A stretch of 64,000 nucleotides of DNA from SHVO01 sp050250575 (lineage in GTDB: Bacteria > Pseudomonadota > Alphaproteobacteria > Rhodospirillales > Rhodospirillaceae): contig JBFWOJ010000004.1 of assembly GCA_050250575.1 (NCBI GenBank), positions 186,001-250,000 of the forward strand, written 5' to 3'. The translations under genes and the position numbers were made by a program. This document shows positions 21,350 to 30,280 of this stretch, piece after piece; positions within the stretch are counted from its first letter, which is position 1; each line of letters opens with the position of its first letter. Below the pieces are notes generated by a model that was given only the letters and a program-made list of their open reading frames with translations, ran no database searches and was not told the DNA's origin.

Positions 21350-22050
21350 TGCAGCAGATCGCTCGCATACTGGTTGTCGAGGATGAGCCCCCAATTCGGA
21401 GGTTTCTGCGCACGAGCCTGGCGCCACAGGGTTATGAGGTTCTAGAGGCGGAAGACGGGAATGAAGCGCTCGAGAGTCTGAGCCGCAATACGGTGGATGT
21501 CGTCGTCCTGGATTTGGGCCTTCCCAATCTTCACGGCTTCGACGTGATCCAACGGGTCCGCGCGAGCAAGTCGCGCGTGCCGATCATTGTGTTGTCCAGC
21601 CGGACGGACGAGGCGGGGAAGGTTAAAGCGCTGGACCTGGGGGCAGACGATTACGTTTCGAAGCCCTTCGGGATCGATGAGTTGCTGGCGCGTATTCGCG
21701 CAGCTCTCCGACACCGCCTGCAACAAGAGGGATCTGAACCGGAGTTTCAGAGCGGCGACCTCAAGGTGGATATTGTCCGTCGTGTCGTCACCGTGCGTGG
21801 CAAGGACGTGAAGCTGTCGCCGCGCGAATACGACCTTCTCCGAGTCCTTGTGCGGCATGCCGGGAAAGTGCTGACGCACAAATTCATCATTAACGAGGTC
21901 TGGTCAGGACAGGCAGACGTGCAGTATCTGCGCATCTATGTGCGCCAACTCCGCCAGAAAATCGAGATCAACCCCGAACGCCCGCAACACATCCTTACCG
22001 AGCAAGGCGTGGGCTATCGGCTACGCGTGGGAACGGATGGGAATGTTTAA
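21346..22050 (+). CDS. kdpE: response regulator KdpE
   Basis: This is the 234-residue OmpR-type partner of KdpD. The receiver domain holds the acidic pair in VVEDEPPIRRF, the phosphorylated aspartate in VVVLDLGLPNLHGFD and the conserved lysine in DDYVSKPFG. The C-terminal winged helix has LSPREYDLLRVLVRHAGKVL and ends near TEQGVGYRLRV. It overlaps kdpD by four bases and the following IIA gene by 14. In known systems KdpE activates kdpFABC at low K+ or high osmolarity. I could not identify its binding site upstream of kdpF. Confidence 0.97.
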   Translation: MMQQIARILVVEDEPPIRRFLRTSLAPQGYEVLEAEDGNEALESLSRNTVDVVVLDLGLPNLHGFDVIQRVRASKSRVPIIVLSSRTDEAGKVKALDLGADDYVSKPFGIDELLARIRAALRHRLQQEGSEPEFQSGDLKVDIVRRVVTVRGKDVKLSPREYDLLRVLVRHAGKVLTHKFIINEVWSGQADVQYLRIYVRQLRQKIEINPERPQHILTEQGVGYRLRVGTDGNV

Positions 22051-22510
22051 GATTAGCGACGTGCTGGAACGTCACCATGTCATCCCCGGTTTGAATGCTC
22101 CCGATAAGAGAGCCCTGCTGGAGGAACTGGCGCGTCGAGCTGCGCTGGCGCTGAAAATTGACGAGAATGAAATTCACGCGGCGCTCCAGGCGCGAGAACA
22201 ACTCGGCTCCACGGGTGTTGGCCACGGTATTGCCATTCCCCACGCTCGCATTGCGGGACTCGCGCAGCCTTTCGGATTGTTTGTGCGTTTGGAGCCCGCT
22301 ATCGATTTTTCAGCCATCGATGGTCAGTTCGTTGATCTCGTCTTCCTTCTGCTAACGCCCGGCCAGGCATCTGCCAGCCACCTTTCCGCCCTTGCCGCAA
22401 TCTCTCGCCGCCTACGGGACGCGGGTACGGCCGGGGCCGTTCGGGGAGCAAAAAGCGCGGTTGAGATTTTCAGTGCGCTGGCGGGTGGGGCTGAGAAGGG
22501 AGTTAAATGA
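22037..22510 (+). CDS. PTS EIIA-Ntr (PtsN-like) protein in the kdp operon
   Basis: This 157-residue protein is a PTS IIA domain of the fructose/nitrogen-regulatory class. The signature around the phosphorylatable histidine is intact: STGVGHGIAIPHARI, with the His near residue 70. Its start (ATG 22037, or 22043) lies inside the end of kdpE, so it is translationally coupled to the two-component pair. In E. coli unphosphorylated PtsN binds KdpD and stimulates kdp expression (established knowledge). A dedicated IIA here would give the same link in cis. That role is inferred from position. The main ptsN of the organism is probably elsewhere. Confidence 0.9.
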   Translation: MGMFKISDVLERHHVIPGLNAPDKRALLEELARRAALALKIDENEIHAALQAREQLGSTGVGHGIAIPHARIAGLAQPFGLFVRLEPAIDFSAIDGQFVDLVFLLLTPGQASASHLSALAAISRRLRDAGTAGAVRGAKSAVEIFSALAGGAEKGVK

Positions 22511-22646
22511 AATTATATCCGGTCTGCACGAGTCCTCGCTTTTCAAGCGTAGCATTCGGGCCATTCACGAAATGGGTAAACGCCGGGTACAGCGGATGTG
22601 ACGGACACCCTCTCCGCCACACTCAATTTCCCTAGCGCGTTCGCGC

Positions 22647-22669
22647 AAAGTAACGAAATTCGTTACTTT
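22647..22669. repeat. 11-bp perfect inverted repeat near the island junction
   Basis: Bases 22647-22657 are the exact reverse complement of 22659-22669, around a single central base, and read AAAGTAACGAA on the left arm. The symmetry with almost no loop suggests a dimeric protein binding site (operator or recombinase site) rather than an RNA hairpin. It lies 25 bases left of the att-like repeat. Confidence 0.7.
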
Positions 22670-22693
22670 CGGAGGACAAATCTCGCAATTTGT

Positions 22694-22725
22694 CGGTCCC
22701 ACCATTCTTCCCAAGCACTTACGGC
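22694..22725 (+). repeat. att-like direct repeat, copy 2
   Basis: This 32-base copy of 11085-11115 (27 matches, one single-base gap) keeps CCCACCA, the CCA end of the tRNA, and ACTTACGGC of the flank. No tRNA sequence is recognisable to its left. It divides the kdp region from the TonB-receptor region and probably marks the boundary of two tandem insertions. Confidence 0.6.
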
Positions 22726-22767
22726 TCCACGCGAGAACGGGTCCGAAGGGCTATTCGCCGTCTGAGG

Positions 22768-23913
22768 CTATTTCTGTAGGACGAACTTCTGCACCCTCCC
22801 GGCGGCGGCGGGCGACTCTCCGGGCGCATCACCGGTGTAAATATTGCCCTGGGAATCGGCAGCGATAAGATGAAGACCATGGAACTGGCCCGGATAGGCG
22901 CCTCCGCGTCCAAAGGCTGACACTTCTTCAAGCGATGCGCGATCGAGAATCCTGACCTTGTAGCTGGGCGAATCGCCGACAAAGAGATACCTCTGGTCGC
23001 CAGCGGAGAAGGCCGTTGAAAAAGCCGTTCCTCTGCGCATGAGGGTCGGTCTGGCGACAAATCCTTCCTTCACGAATTTGCCCTCGATAGTGAAAACCTG
23101 CACGCGGTTGTTGGTACGGTCCGACACGTATACGAGGCCGTCCTTCGAAATACCGATGCCGTGCACCAAGCCAAACTGTGCAGGCGGCGAGCCCACGGCC
23201 CGCTGTGACGGATCGGGCTCCTTGAAGGCGTCATCGGGCTTGTTGCCGTAGGCTCCCCACATCCGTTTGAATTTTCCGCTATCGGCATCAAAAACGATCA
23301 CCCTGCGATTACCGTAGCCGTCCGCGATGAATACCTCGTTGGTCTTGGGCCAAACCGCAACCTGAGCCGCCCTGTTCAAATTATCGGGATCCAGGCTTCC
23401 TTTGCTGGCCCCCGAGCGGCCTATCTGAAGCAGGAATTTGCCGTCTCTCGTAAATTTCAGACAATGGTTGTCGCCGCTGCCATTGCCGCAGACCCAGACA
23501 TTCCCCTTATGATCGACCGTGATTCCATGCTCGCTCTGCGGCCATTCATAGGCCGGTGTTTCGCCTGGTTTCTGCGGACCACCCCAGGCTTGGATGAAGT
23601 TGCCGCTGGCGTCGAATTCGACGACCGCCGGAGCAGCCCGGCAGCATTCGGAAATCGGCGGCTCGGCTTGAAGCCCTAGGAACGCGGATTTCTCGAGGTT
23701 CCGGGGGCGGGACAGAATCCAGACATGGTCCTGAGCATCAACCGCCAAACCACCGACATTTGCCATGACATAATGGTTTGGCATGTCTTTCGGCCAGCTT
23801 GGGTCGACCTGGTATCGGGGGGGCCTCTCCGCGGCAGGGGCAACGGAAAGTCCGCCGCTCGCGAAAGCCAATCCGAAGATAAAAGCGAATAAGGTGCGTT
23901 CAGGTCTGGTCAC
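22768..23913 (-). CDS. secreted NHL-repeat protein (PAL-like beta-propeller)
   Basis: This is a 381-residue exported beta-propeller. After a signal peptide (LFAFIFGLAFASGG) come at least five NHL-type repeats, for example SEHGITVDHKGNVWVCGNG, EVFIADGYGNRRVIVFDADS and LVYVSDRTNNRVQVFTIEG. Such propellers resemble peptidyl-alpha-hydroxyglycine amidating lyase, but the enzyme activity cannot be claimed. GTG 23913 follows GAGGAG at a good distance and begins right at the signal peptide, so I prefer it to the ATG at 23952. It is the last gene of a receptor-amidase-NHL operon. Confidence 0.85.
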   Translation of the reverse strand: MTRPERTLFAFIFGLAFASGGLSVAPAAERPPRYQVDPSWPKDMPNHYVMANVGGLAVDAQDHVWILSRPRNLEKSAFLGLQAEPPISECCRAAPAVVEFDASGNFIQAWGGPQKPGETPAYEWPQSEHGITVDHKGNVWVCGNGSGDNHCLKFTRDGKFLLQIGRSGASKGSLDPDNLNRAAQVAVWPKTNEVFIADGYGNRRVIVFDADSGKFKRMWGAYGNKPDDAFKEPDPSQRAVGSPPAQFGLVHGIGISKDGLVYVSDRTNNRVQVFTIEGKFVKEGFVARPTLMRRGTAFSTAFSAGDQRYLFVGDSPSYKVRILDRASLEEVSAFGRGGAYPGQFHGLHLIAADSQGNIYTGDAPGESPAAAGRVQKFVLQK

Positions 23914-24015
23914 TGAGATACTCCTCGCATTCTCGCGCATGGACATGAGCATCAGGCCCCGTGCACGGCTTGGGGCTAATGACGATCACCCGCCAGTCTC
24001 CGGTCAGCTTGTTCT

Positions 24016-25605
24016 TTATCCAAGCATTTGCGGCGCAGGCAGTGGTCCCAATATCTTTTCAACCGCCAGTCCGAGGCCGAGGATGCGGGCGTCGTCGCCG
24101 GGCAACCCTTGCAGCGACAACCCAACGGGCAGACCTGCGGTGAGGCCTGCCGGGACACTCAAGCCGGGCGAGCCGACCTGCGCGCCAAATCCCACGTTGA
24201 AACGGAACGTCTCGGCTTCATCCACCCATTTGCCGTTCACAAGAATCTTCTGCCCGAACGTATCGCCGTTCGAGTTGATGAGCGGCGCAGGTATCACCTG
24301 CGGGGGAAACGCCAGTGCCGCGATTCCATTCTTCGAGAAGGCGTCGGCGTACTGCTGTGCCGCCTGCGTCAAGATGGTCGTTCTTTGGTCGGGCGAAAGT
24401 TGGACGCGATCAGGGGCGACGCGCGGCGGATAGGAATTGGCAAGCTTGTTGATCTCGGCCAAGGATACATCCGGCGCGTTCGCGGCCAGCCACTCCTCTA
24501 GTCGATCGACCCGGCCGATCGCCGCCCCGAGCGGTCCACGCTGGAACGCGATCAGGGCATTGAGGTCGACCTCGACCAGAGTCGCGCCGGCATCGCGCAA
24601 CTTCTTGAAAGCATCCTCTATCACTGCCGCGACGCCGCGGTCGATCACGTCGTGTTGCCAATAGGCACCGTCAGGGATGCCGATGCGCACATCCTTGAGA
24701 TTGACAGGGAGGGCCCGTTCGCCGGTCATGACGGCGTCGAGGAAGGCAACATCGGCCACGGTGCGCGCCATCGGCCCGAGCGTCTCGAGCAATCCCGCAG
24801 GCGGCACCATGCCCTCGTCGCTGTAGCGTTTTCGATGGGCGCCCTTGAGCGCGTTCTCGATCGTATATGTGGACGGCCTTAGGCCTGCTATACCGCAGAA
24901 TGCCGCTGGCGAGCGGATCGAGCCGCCGGTATCCTCCCCTATGGACGCTGGGACGAGCCGCGCCGCGACGGCCGCTGCGGAGCCCCCGCTGGAGCCGCCG
25001 GGGATGCGGCTCACATCATATGGATTGCGCGCGAAACCGAAATAAGGATTGGACGTCGTCGAACCGGTGAATCCCCCACCACCACCCACCATCACGCCGC
25101 AGTTCAATTTCGCAAAAACGATCGCGCCGTTTGCGATAAGGGTCTCCACCACAGCCGCATTCTTCTTGGCGACGTAACCTTTAAGGGCGATATTGCCTGC
25201 CGTCGTCGGGTAGCCGGCAACATCGATCTGATCCTTGATGCCGACAGGCAGTCCCGACAGCGGCCCCAACTTGTCACCACGCGCGCGCGCCTGATCGACC
25301 GCTCGGGCTTCCTGCAATACACGCTCCTCGTCGATCGTGATCACGAGGTTGAGGTTTTTGTGCGCCGCGGTGCGCTTCAGCAGGCGAGCCGCGTAATCTT
25401 CCGCTTTGAGATCGCCCTTTTGGATGCGCGCGACGACTTCAGGGGCGCCGAGATCGATTTCGGCGCCGTCCGCTACCGCCGCGTCCGAAGGCCTGCTTTG
25501 CAGAGCGCTCGCCATGCCTCCGGCGATCGCCGTCGTCGTGAGGAGACCCGCCGATGCGCAAAACCGGCGACGCGAGAGTTCGTCTCGACTGATCGCATTC
25601 GCCAT
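24016..25605 (-). CDS. Tat-exported amidase (amidase signature family)
   Basis: This 529-residue amidase-signature enzyme has the Ser-cisSer-Lys triad in place: Lys in GLPVGIKDQIDVAGYPTTAG, the cis-serine in PGGSSGGSAAAVAARL and the nucleophile region in GEDTGGSIRSPAAFCG. These enzymes hydrolyse amide bonds of diverse small substrates. A twin-arginine signal (SRRRFCASAGLL) predicts export to the periplasm. ATG 25605 is preceded by GGAGG and is chosen over 25623. It lies 45 bases after the TonB receptor and about 100 bases before the NHL protein, so an outer-membrane import and periplasmic cleavage route is likely. The substrate is unknown. Confidence 0.93.
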   Translation of the reverse strand: MANAISRDELSRRRFCASAGLLTTTAIAGGMASALQSRPSDAAVADGAEIDLGAPEVVARIQKGDLKAEDYAARLLKRTAAHKNLNLVITIDEERVLQEARAVDQARARGDKLGPLSGLPVGIKDQIDVAGYPTTAGNIALKGYVAKKNAAVVETLIANGAIVFAKLNCGVMVGGGGGFTGSTTSNPYFGFARNPYDVSRIPGGSSGGSAAAVAARLVPASIGEDTGGSIRSPAAFCGIAGLRPSTYTIENALKGAHRKRYSDEGMVPPAGLLETLGPMARTVADVAFLDAVMTGERALPVNLKDVRIGIPDGAYWQHDVIDRGVAAVIEDAFKKLRDAGATLVEVDLNALIAFQRGPLGAAIGRVDRLEEWLAANAPDVSLAEINKLANSYPPRVAPDRVQLSPDQRTTILTQAAQQYADAFSKNGIAALAFPPQVIPAPLINSNGDTFGQKILVNGKWVDEAETFRFNVGFGAQVGSPGLSVPAGLTAGLPVGLSLQGLPGDDARILGLGLAVEKILGPLPAPQMLG

Positions 25606-25650
25606 GGCACGTCCTCCGTTCAAACGATTGGTGTCAACGCTCCACTGCTG

Positions 25651-28509
25651 TCACATTTGAAAGCGGACGCCGGCGCGGAACGTGCGGCCCATCCGGACGT
25701 CTGAATAAATCCCCTCTGATCGGCTGAACGCGCTCGCGCTCACGGCGTTGGGCGGGGGACCTTTGTTGGTGATGTTATCCACCACCAGGTAGGCTTCCAT
25801 CGATCTTGCCCCGTCGTCCAGGAACTTGTGGTTAAGGGAGAGATCGAAGTAGGTGATGCCGTCTATATCGTTGTCGCTTATCGTACGCGCGCCTTGGATC
25901 GAGACCGGGCAGCCGGTGGTGCACTCGATATTAGTCTTGTCATAGACGCTTGAATTGATGCCGTTCGTGATCAGGGTCACTGTCGTCGCGTCAAGACGGT
26001 AAGCTACCGAAAGAACGTATCTGAACGAAGGCACGCCGCCTACAGTGCCCGCCCGTTCCTGCTCGATCGGAATCTGTGCTGGATTTATGGTCTTATTGGT
26101 AAATGCACGATTTGCGAAAAGGCGAAACGTGCTGACGCCGTCCCACCCTTCCACCAGGGAAGCCAGAGGAAGGTTGTAACTGGCCTCGATATCAAGACCC
26201 TTCGTAAGGGCAGCTGTAACGTTTTCGGGGCGGGCGATGACCCGTTCCAAACGTCCGCTGCTATCACGGATCAAATTGCCGCAAAGTTGAGCGATGCCGG
26301 CGAAGCATTGATTGATGATCTGCTGGGTGCTGAGCGCTGCGATCGCGTCCTTGACGTTGATTCGATAGTAGTCAACCGACGCATTGAAGCCTTCCAAGAA
26401 CCGCGGCGAGAGCACGACGCCAAGGCCCGTCGTGTCGGCTTTTTCAGGTCGAAGCTCTAGGTTGCCGGTAACGACGCTAAATAGGAGATAGGATTCGTTG
26501 AGGAAGGGGTCGAAGGACGATCCGCTCGACAACTTAGCGCCAAGGAATAGGTCGCCCAAGCCCGGAGCGCGGATGTCCCGGGATTGAGTTGCGCGGACAC
26601 GAATGTCCTCGATGGGCGACCACGTTGCGCCCGCCTTCCACGTTGTCACGTAGCCCGAGGTTCGATAATCCGTTGCGCGAACCGCAGCGTTCAGATCGAG
26701 GGATCGCGCCCACGGCTCGTTCGCCGCAAGCGGGACAACGGTCTCGAGAAACCCTTCGGTGACCACCTCGGAGCCTTGTGAGTTTTTATAGTTTCCGGAG
26801 AAAAAGGCGTCTGCCTGATCCCGCGCGCTGGCGAATCCGTAAAGCGACTCTGAGCGGTGTTCGACGCCCATGGCGACGGAAACCGGACCAGCCCACGTGG
26901 AGAAGGGCTCACCATTCACCGTAGCGGCAGCGACGTTTTGAACGAGTCGCACAAGCCCATAACTGTTGTCGATGATATAGTTGATCGCATCCGCGCCGTT
27001 GCGGCCGAACCCGAAATAGTTGAACGGCACGCATGCAGGGTCGTCGTTGGCCGGGTTCGCATCCGCATTGATGCGGCAAACGGCGACGCCGTTAACGCGG
27101 ATTGAATCGATCGCATTGATGTAATGCTGATTGATCATTTCATCGACGACGCGCACCGAGTTGTGAGTAGAAGTTCTCTGGTAGTAGGCATTCCAAGTCC
27201 AGGCCGTGCCGGCAGCGTCGAAGTTGCCTTCGGCACCGATCGAATAGCCGCGGTACGTGCTGTCGATGGTCGGACGTTGAATAGGAAGATCGAAGTTGTT
27301 GCGGCCCAGCTGTATTTGAGTCAGACCCAGCGCAGTCATCTGCGTGCGAATTCCCTCGGGCAGGAATGCGTTATCGATACGAGCGCTGTCGGCGGCGAGC
27401 TTGAAAAAACTCGAGGCTTGACCCTTCGCGAGGCTATTGCCCCAGTGGCCCTGCGCAAAAACGGAAACATTGTCGGCAATGTCGTACGACGTGCGAAGGA
27501 ATACCACGTCCCGTCTTAGCCTGGCCTCCAGGCCGGCGTCTCTGTCGCCCCGCGTGAGTTCCCACTCGCCGTTCTGGATAAAGCCTCTCGACACTCCTGC
27601 CGTTCCATAGTCGAACCGCCGTGGATTACCTTCGGCATCAAAGGTAATGCCCTTCAGAGGCCCGGCGGTAATGATGCCCCCTGGCGCGGCTGTTCCAAGG
27701 CCCACGTGATCGGCAATGATAAATTCAGGTACGCCGCCCGTGCCCGTGTACAGAGGATTGGCCATCATCGCCGTACCGTTCTCGGTCCACGGCCGGATAT
27801 AGTCGTAGACACCCTTGTTCCAGGAGTGCTCGCCTGAAACCAACAGATGTCCACGACCACCGGCGAACGGCGTGCCGCCGGCAAGCGATATTGTATAATT
27901 CGGCGAATCGCCGAAGGTGGTAATCCCGCTGCTCACAGCTCCCTTGAGCCCGGTGAACTCACGATCAAGTACGAAGTTCACGACACCGGCGAGGGCGTCT
28001 GAACCATATGCAGACGAGGCGCCGCCCGTCACCACGTCCACTCGCGAAATCAGCAAGTTCGGAACGTTGTTTACGTTGGGTGCGCCGCTCTCGCCGGCCC
28101 CGTTGGCGGAAGATCCCACCATTCGCTGCCCATCGAGCAAGACCAGGGTACGGTTCGCATTGAGGCCGCGAAGGCTGATACTGTTCATACCGACGGTCCC
28201 ACCGGAGGTCGTGGTATTACCAGTGTGCGTTGTTCTGCTCCCCGCGAAGGCAGGCAAGTCATTGACGGCGTCCGCGATGTTCAGCGGGGCGCGCGCTGCA
28301 AGCTCCTCGGCACCGAGCACGGAAACCGGGGTCGGCGCGTCGTATCCGTCACGGACGATGCGGGAGCCGGTGACGACGATTTCCTCGACGCTTTGCGCCT
28401 GTGCCTCACCGGCCCCTGCCGGCGCGGTCATAACCAGCGCGGCGCCGCTCGCTGCCGCCATCAATCCGGCGCGGTATCCTCTCGTCTTGTCTTGAGCTCT
28501 CAGCATCAT
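25651..28509 (-). CDS. TonB-dependent receptor
   Basis: This 952-residue outer-membrane receptor imports a scarce or bulky substrate using TonB energy. After the signal peptide comes a TonB-box-like EEIVVTGSRIVRDG, then the plug domain (LNIADAVNDLPAF, SISLRGLNANRTLVLLDGQR, SSAYGSDALAGVVNF). The long 22-strand barrel ends MGRTFRAGVRFQM. Length and architecture match the large receptors of alphaproteobacteria that import carbohydrates, peptides or xenobiotics rather than compact siderophore receptors. It is the first gene of the receptor-amidase-NHL operon on the second island. Two adjacent ATG codons (28509, 28506) are possible starts after GAGGGGGA. Confidence 0.95.
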   Translation of the reverse strand: MMLRAQDKTRGYRAGLMAAASGAALVMTAPAGAGEAQAQSVEEIVVTGSRIVRDGYDAPTPVSVLGAEELAARAPLNIADAVNDLPAFAGSRTTHTGNTTTSGGTVGMNSISLRGLNANRTLVLLDGQRMVGSSANGAGESGAPNVNNVPNLLISRVDVVTGGASSAYGSDALAGVVNFVLDREFTGLKGAVSSGITTFGDSPNYTISLAGGTPFAGGRGHLLVSGEHSWNKGVYDYIRPWTENGTAMMANPLYTGTGGVPEFIIADHVGLGTAAPGGIITAGPLKGITFDAEGNPRRFDYGTAGVSRGFIQNGEWELTRGDRDAGLEARLRRDVVFLRTSYDIADNVSVFAQGHWGNSLAKGQASSFFKLAADSARIDNAFLPEGIRTQMTALGLTQIQLGRNNFDLPIQRPTIDSTYRGYSIGAEGNFDAAGTAWTWNAYYQRTSTHNSVRVVDEMINQHYINAIDSIRVNGVAVCRINADANPANDDPACVPFNYFGFGRNGADAINYIIDNSYGLVRLVQNVAAATVNGEPFSTWAGPVSVAMGVEHRSESLYGFASARDQADAFFSGNYKNSQGSEVVTEGFLETVVPLAANEPWARSLDLNAAVRATDYRTSGYVTTWKAGATWSPIEDIRVRATQSRDIRAPGLGDLFLGAKLSSGSSFDPFLNESYLLFSVVTGNLELRPEKADTTGLGVVLSPRFLEGFNASVDYYRINVKDAIAALSTQQIINQCFAGIAQLCGNLIRDSSGRLERVIARPENVTAALTKGLDIEASYNLPLASLVEGWDGVSTFRLFANRAFTNKTINPAQIPIEQERAGTVGGVPSFRYVLSVAYRLDATTVTLITNGINSSVYDKTNIECTTGCPVSIQGARTISDNDIDGITYFDLSLNHKFLDDGARSMEAYLVVDNITNKGPPPNAVSASAFSRSEGIYSDVRMGRTFRAGVRFQM

Positions 28510-28875
28510 TCCCCCTCGTGCTTCCCCAATCCGGGTTTCCGGATTCGCTTTGCCGCGGCGATCGACGGATGCCGTCCGGCATTTTCACGGGCGACGGGGT
28601 TTAAGTTTCTCAAATGATCTCAGTTGCCGCGGCAGACCGCCGAAGCCACCGAAGATATTCGGCCTCTGAAAACGCCCTATCTAACGTGAAAAAGTGCGAT
28701 GCTTTCTCTGCACCTGTGCAACCTCGTGGAGTTGCGCTCAATCGATATCGCGCCCGATATTCGAGTGAGTGTGCCTACAGAGACTATTTTTCTGTGAACC
28801 GAGGTCCTTTTGCGCCGATTTTCCTCTCATTCTGCAATGAGAGTCCTGTCGGCGGCACACCGGAGCGGGGCCTTG
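28510..28875. other. promoter region of the TonB receptor operon
   Basis: This 366-base gap separates the Lipoprotein_15 gene from the receptor gene and should hold the receptor promoter. I see no gene, no strong terminator for the upstream operon and no Fur-like box. Confidence 0.4.
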
Positions 28876-30261
28876 CTATGGATAGGCTGCAATCCAGAAC
28901 AGAAGCCACGTACCGTCCGCCGGTGTTCCGATATCGACAACGGTATGAATATCGTGGCTCACCATGATGTCGGTTGCATCATTGCCGTTGATATCGCCCG
29001 GTGCCTTATCCCCGTCGTAGGTCCATAGCGCATAACCGCGACTGGCCCACTGCTTGGTGCCGTCGGGCCTGGTGTACAGCGTCCAGTCACCCTGCGGTTT
29101 GGCCGATGCCGGCGCGAGAAAAGGACGCCACCTTTCGCATTCAATTTTGCAGCGCGGGTCGGGGCCGAGATCACGGCCGATGGCAGGGCGAACTGGATCG
29201 CCCCGGCGTAGGCTGTGGCCGCCGCCGGACTGGTAGATGTAGCCATTGCGCCGGTAGAGCGTCTGGCCTTCGGCCGTGGCCAACACCCTTCCAATTTTCG
29301 GATTGGTCTGCAGGGTTACATTTGGCGGCGCAAAGTAGCGTACGGTGGCCGCGATCTGCCAACGGTCATCAACGCCCATGCCATTGGCAAAGCCGAAAGC
29401 CGGATCGCCGCCGAAAGTGTAAAGAGCCCGGCCTTTATAGGTCCACTGCTTGATTCCGTCGCTACGGTCGAATGTGCCGAAGTCGCCTTTCGGCGAAAAA
29501 GCCATACGCGGCGCCCATACCGGTCGCCAGAGCTCGCGGCAGGCGTCGGTCGTGCAGGCCCCGCTGACCTCGTCAAGATCTCCATTGAAGACATACAGCG
29601 TCTTGCCGGTCGCCTCCTCCACCAATACCAACGCCATGGCGTCTTCGACTTCGCGGATCTCGAACCCGCCGGGCAACAGAGCGTCTTCCGACGGGTAAAA
29701 CATTGCGGCCCGCCATCCGTCCGGTTGCGGCTTATCCTTGGGAAGCGCCGCTCTTCTCACGGATCCACGGGGACCGACGGCAGGCCCGCGCCCAAAACGC
29801 TTTGGACTATTGCCGTAAACAGAGCCCACATCTTCGTCACCGCTAAAGGAATACAAGGGCCGGCCCTTGTAGGCCCATTGCTCCGATCCATCGGGCCGAT
29901 CGATCAGCGACCAATTGGCCACCGGCTGCACGCCCGGCAGCGGAACGGCCGGCGGCCACATCTCTGCGCATTCGTCGACGCAGGAGGACTTGCCGGGCGA
30001 ATCCTTATCGTACGTATAAAGCGTCATTCCCTCGGCATTGGCGAAGGCGATCTCTTCACGCGGCAGCTTTGATGCCGTTTCCTTGTTTAGGCTATAGCCC
30101 GCCGCCAGGCCCAGGGGTGAGAGGGTGATGCCCTCGGGAGTCGCGAGCGGAGCAAATTCGGTGGCCGGCTTTTTTTGCACCGCTGCTATGGCGGCGAAAG
30201 AAGCCAACGCCGCCGCGAGTGCCGCTCCGGTCGCCCAGCGCAGATCTTTACGAAGATTCAT
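28876..30261 (-). CDS. secreted Lipoprotein_15 repeat protein (module copy A)
   Basis: This 461-residue exported protein is built from about three copies of the Lipoprotein_15 secreted repeat. The signal peptide is TGAALAAALASFAAIAA. A repeat runs from GMTLYTYDKDSPGKSSC, through ECAEMWPPAV, to GSEQWAYKGRPLYSFSGDE; later copies read TLYVFNGDLDEVSGACTTD and TKQWASRGYALWTYDGDKAP. Each copy keeps a closely spaced cysteine pair, WRP/WPP and a QWA(Y/S)KGR motif. The molecular role of the repeat is unknown. There is no lipobox here despite the family name. It is the last gene of the island copy of the DUF1592-DUF1552 module, 19 bases after the DUF1552 gene, and is paralogous to 41027-42379 and 42404-43747. 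Confidence 0.85.
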   Translation of the reverse strand: MNLRKDLRWATGAALAAALASFAAIAAVQKKPATEFAPLATPEGITLSPLGLAAGYSLNKETASKLPREEIAFANAEGMTLYTYDKDSPGKSSCVDECAEMWPPAVPLPGVQPVANWSLIDRPDGSEQWAYKGRPLYSFSGDEDVGSVYGNSPKRFGRGPAVGPRGSVRRAALPKDKPQPDGWRAAMFYPSEDALLPGGFEIREVEDAMALVLVEEATGKTLYVFNGDLDEVSGACTTDACRELWRPVWAPRMAFSPKGDFGTFDRSDGIKQWTYKGRALYTFGGDPAFGFANGMGVDDRWQIAATVRYFAPPNVTLQTNPKIGRVLATAEGQTLYRRNGYIYQSGGGHSLRRGDPVRPAIGRDLGPDPRCKIECERWRPFLAPASAKPQGDWTLYTRPDGTKQWASRGYALWTYDGDKAPGDINGNDATDIMVSHDIHTVVDIGTPADGTWLLFWIAAYP

Positions 30262-30280
30262 GTTATCTCCAGTGCGGCCG

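Larger units (their letters stand above)
22511..22767. other. junction between the two putative islands
   Basis: There is no recognisable gene. It holds an 11-bp perfect palindrome (22647-22669) and the att-like repeat (22694-22725), both listed separately. No clear terminator follows the kdp operon. Confidence 0.5.
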
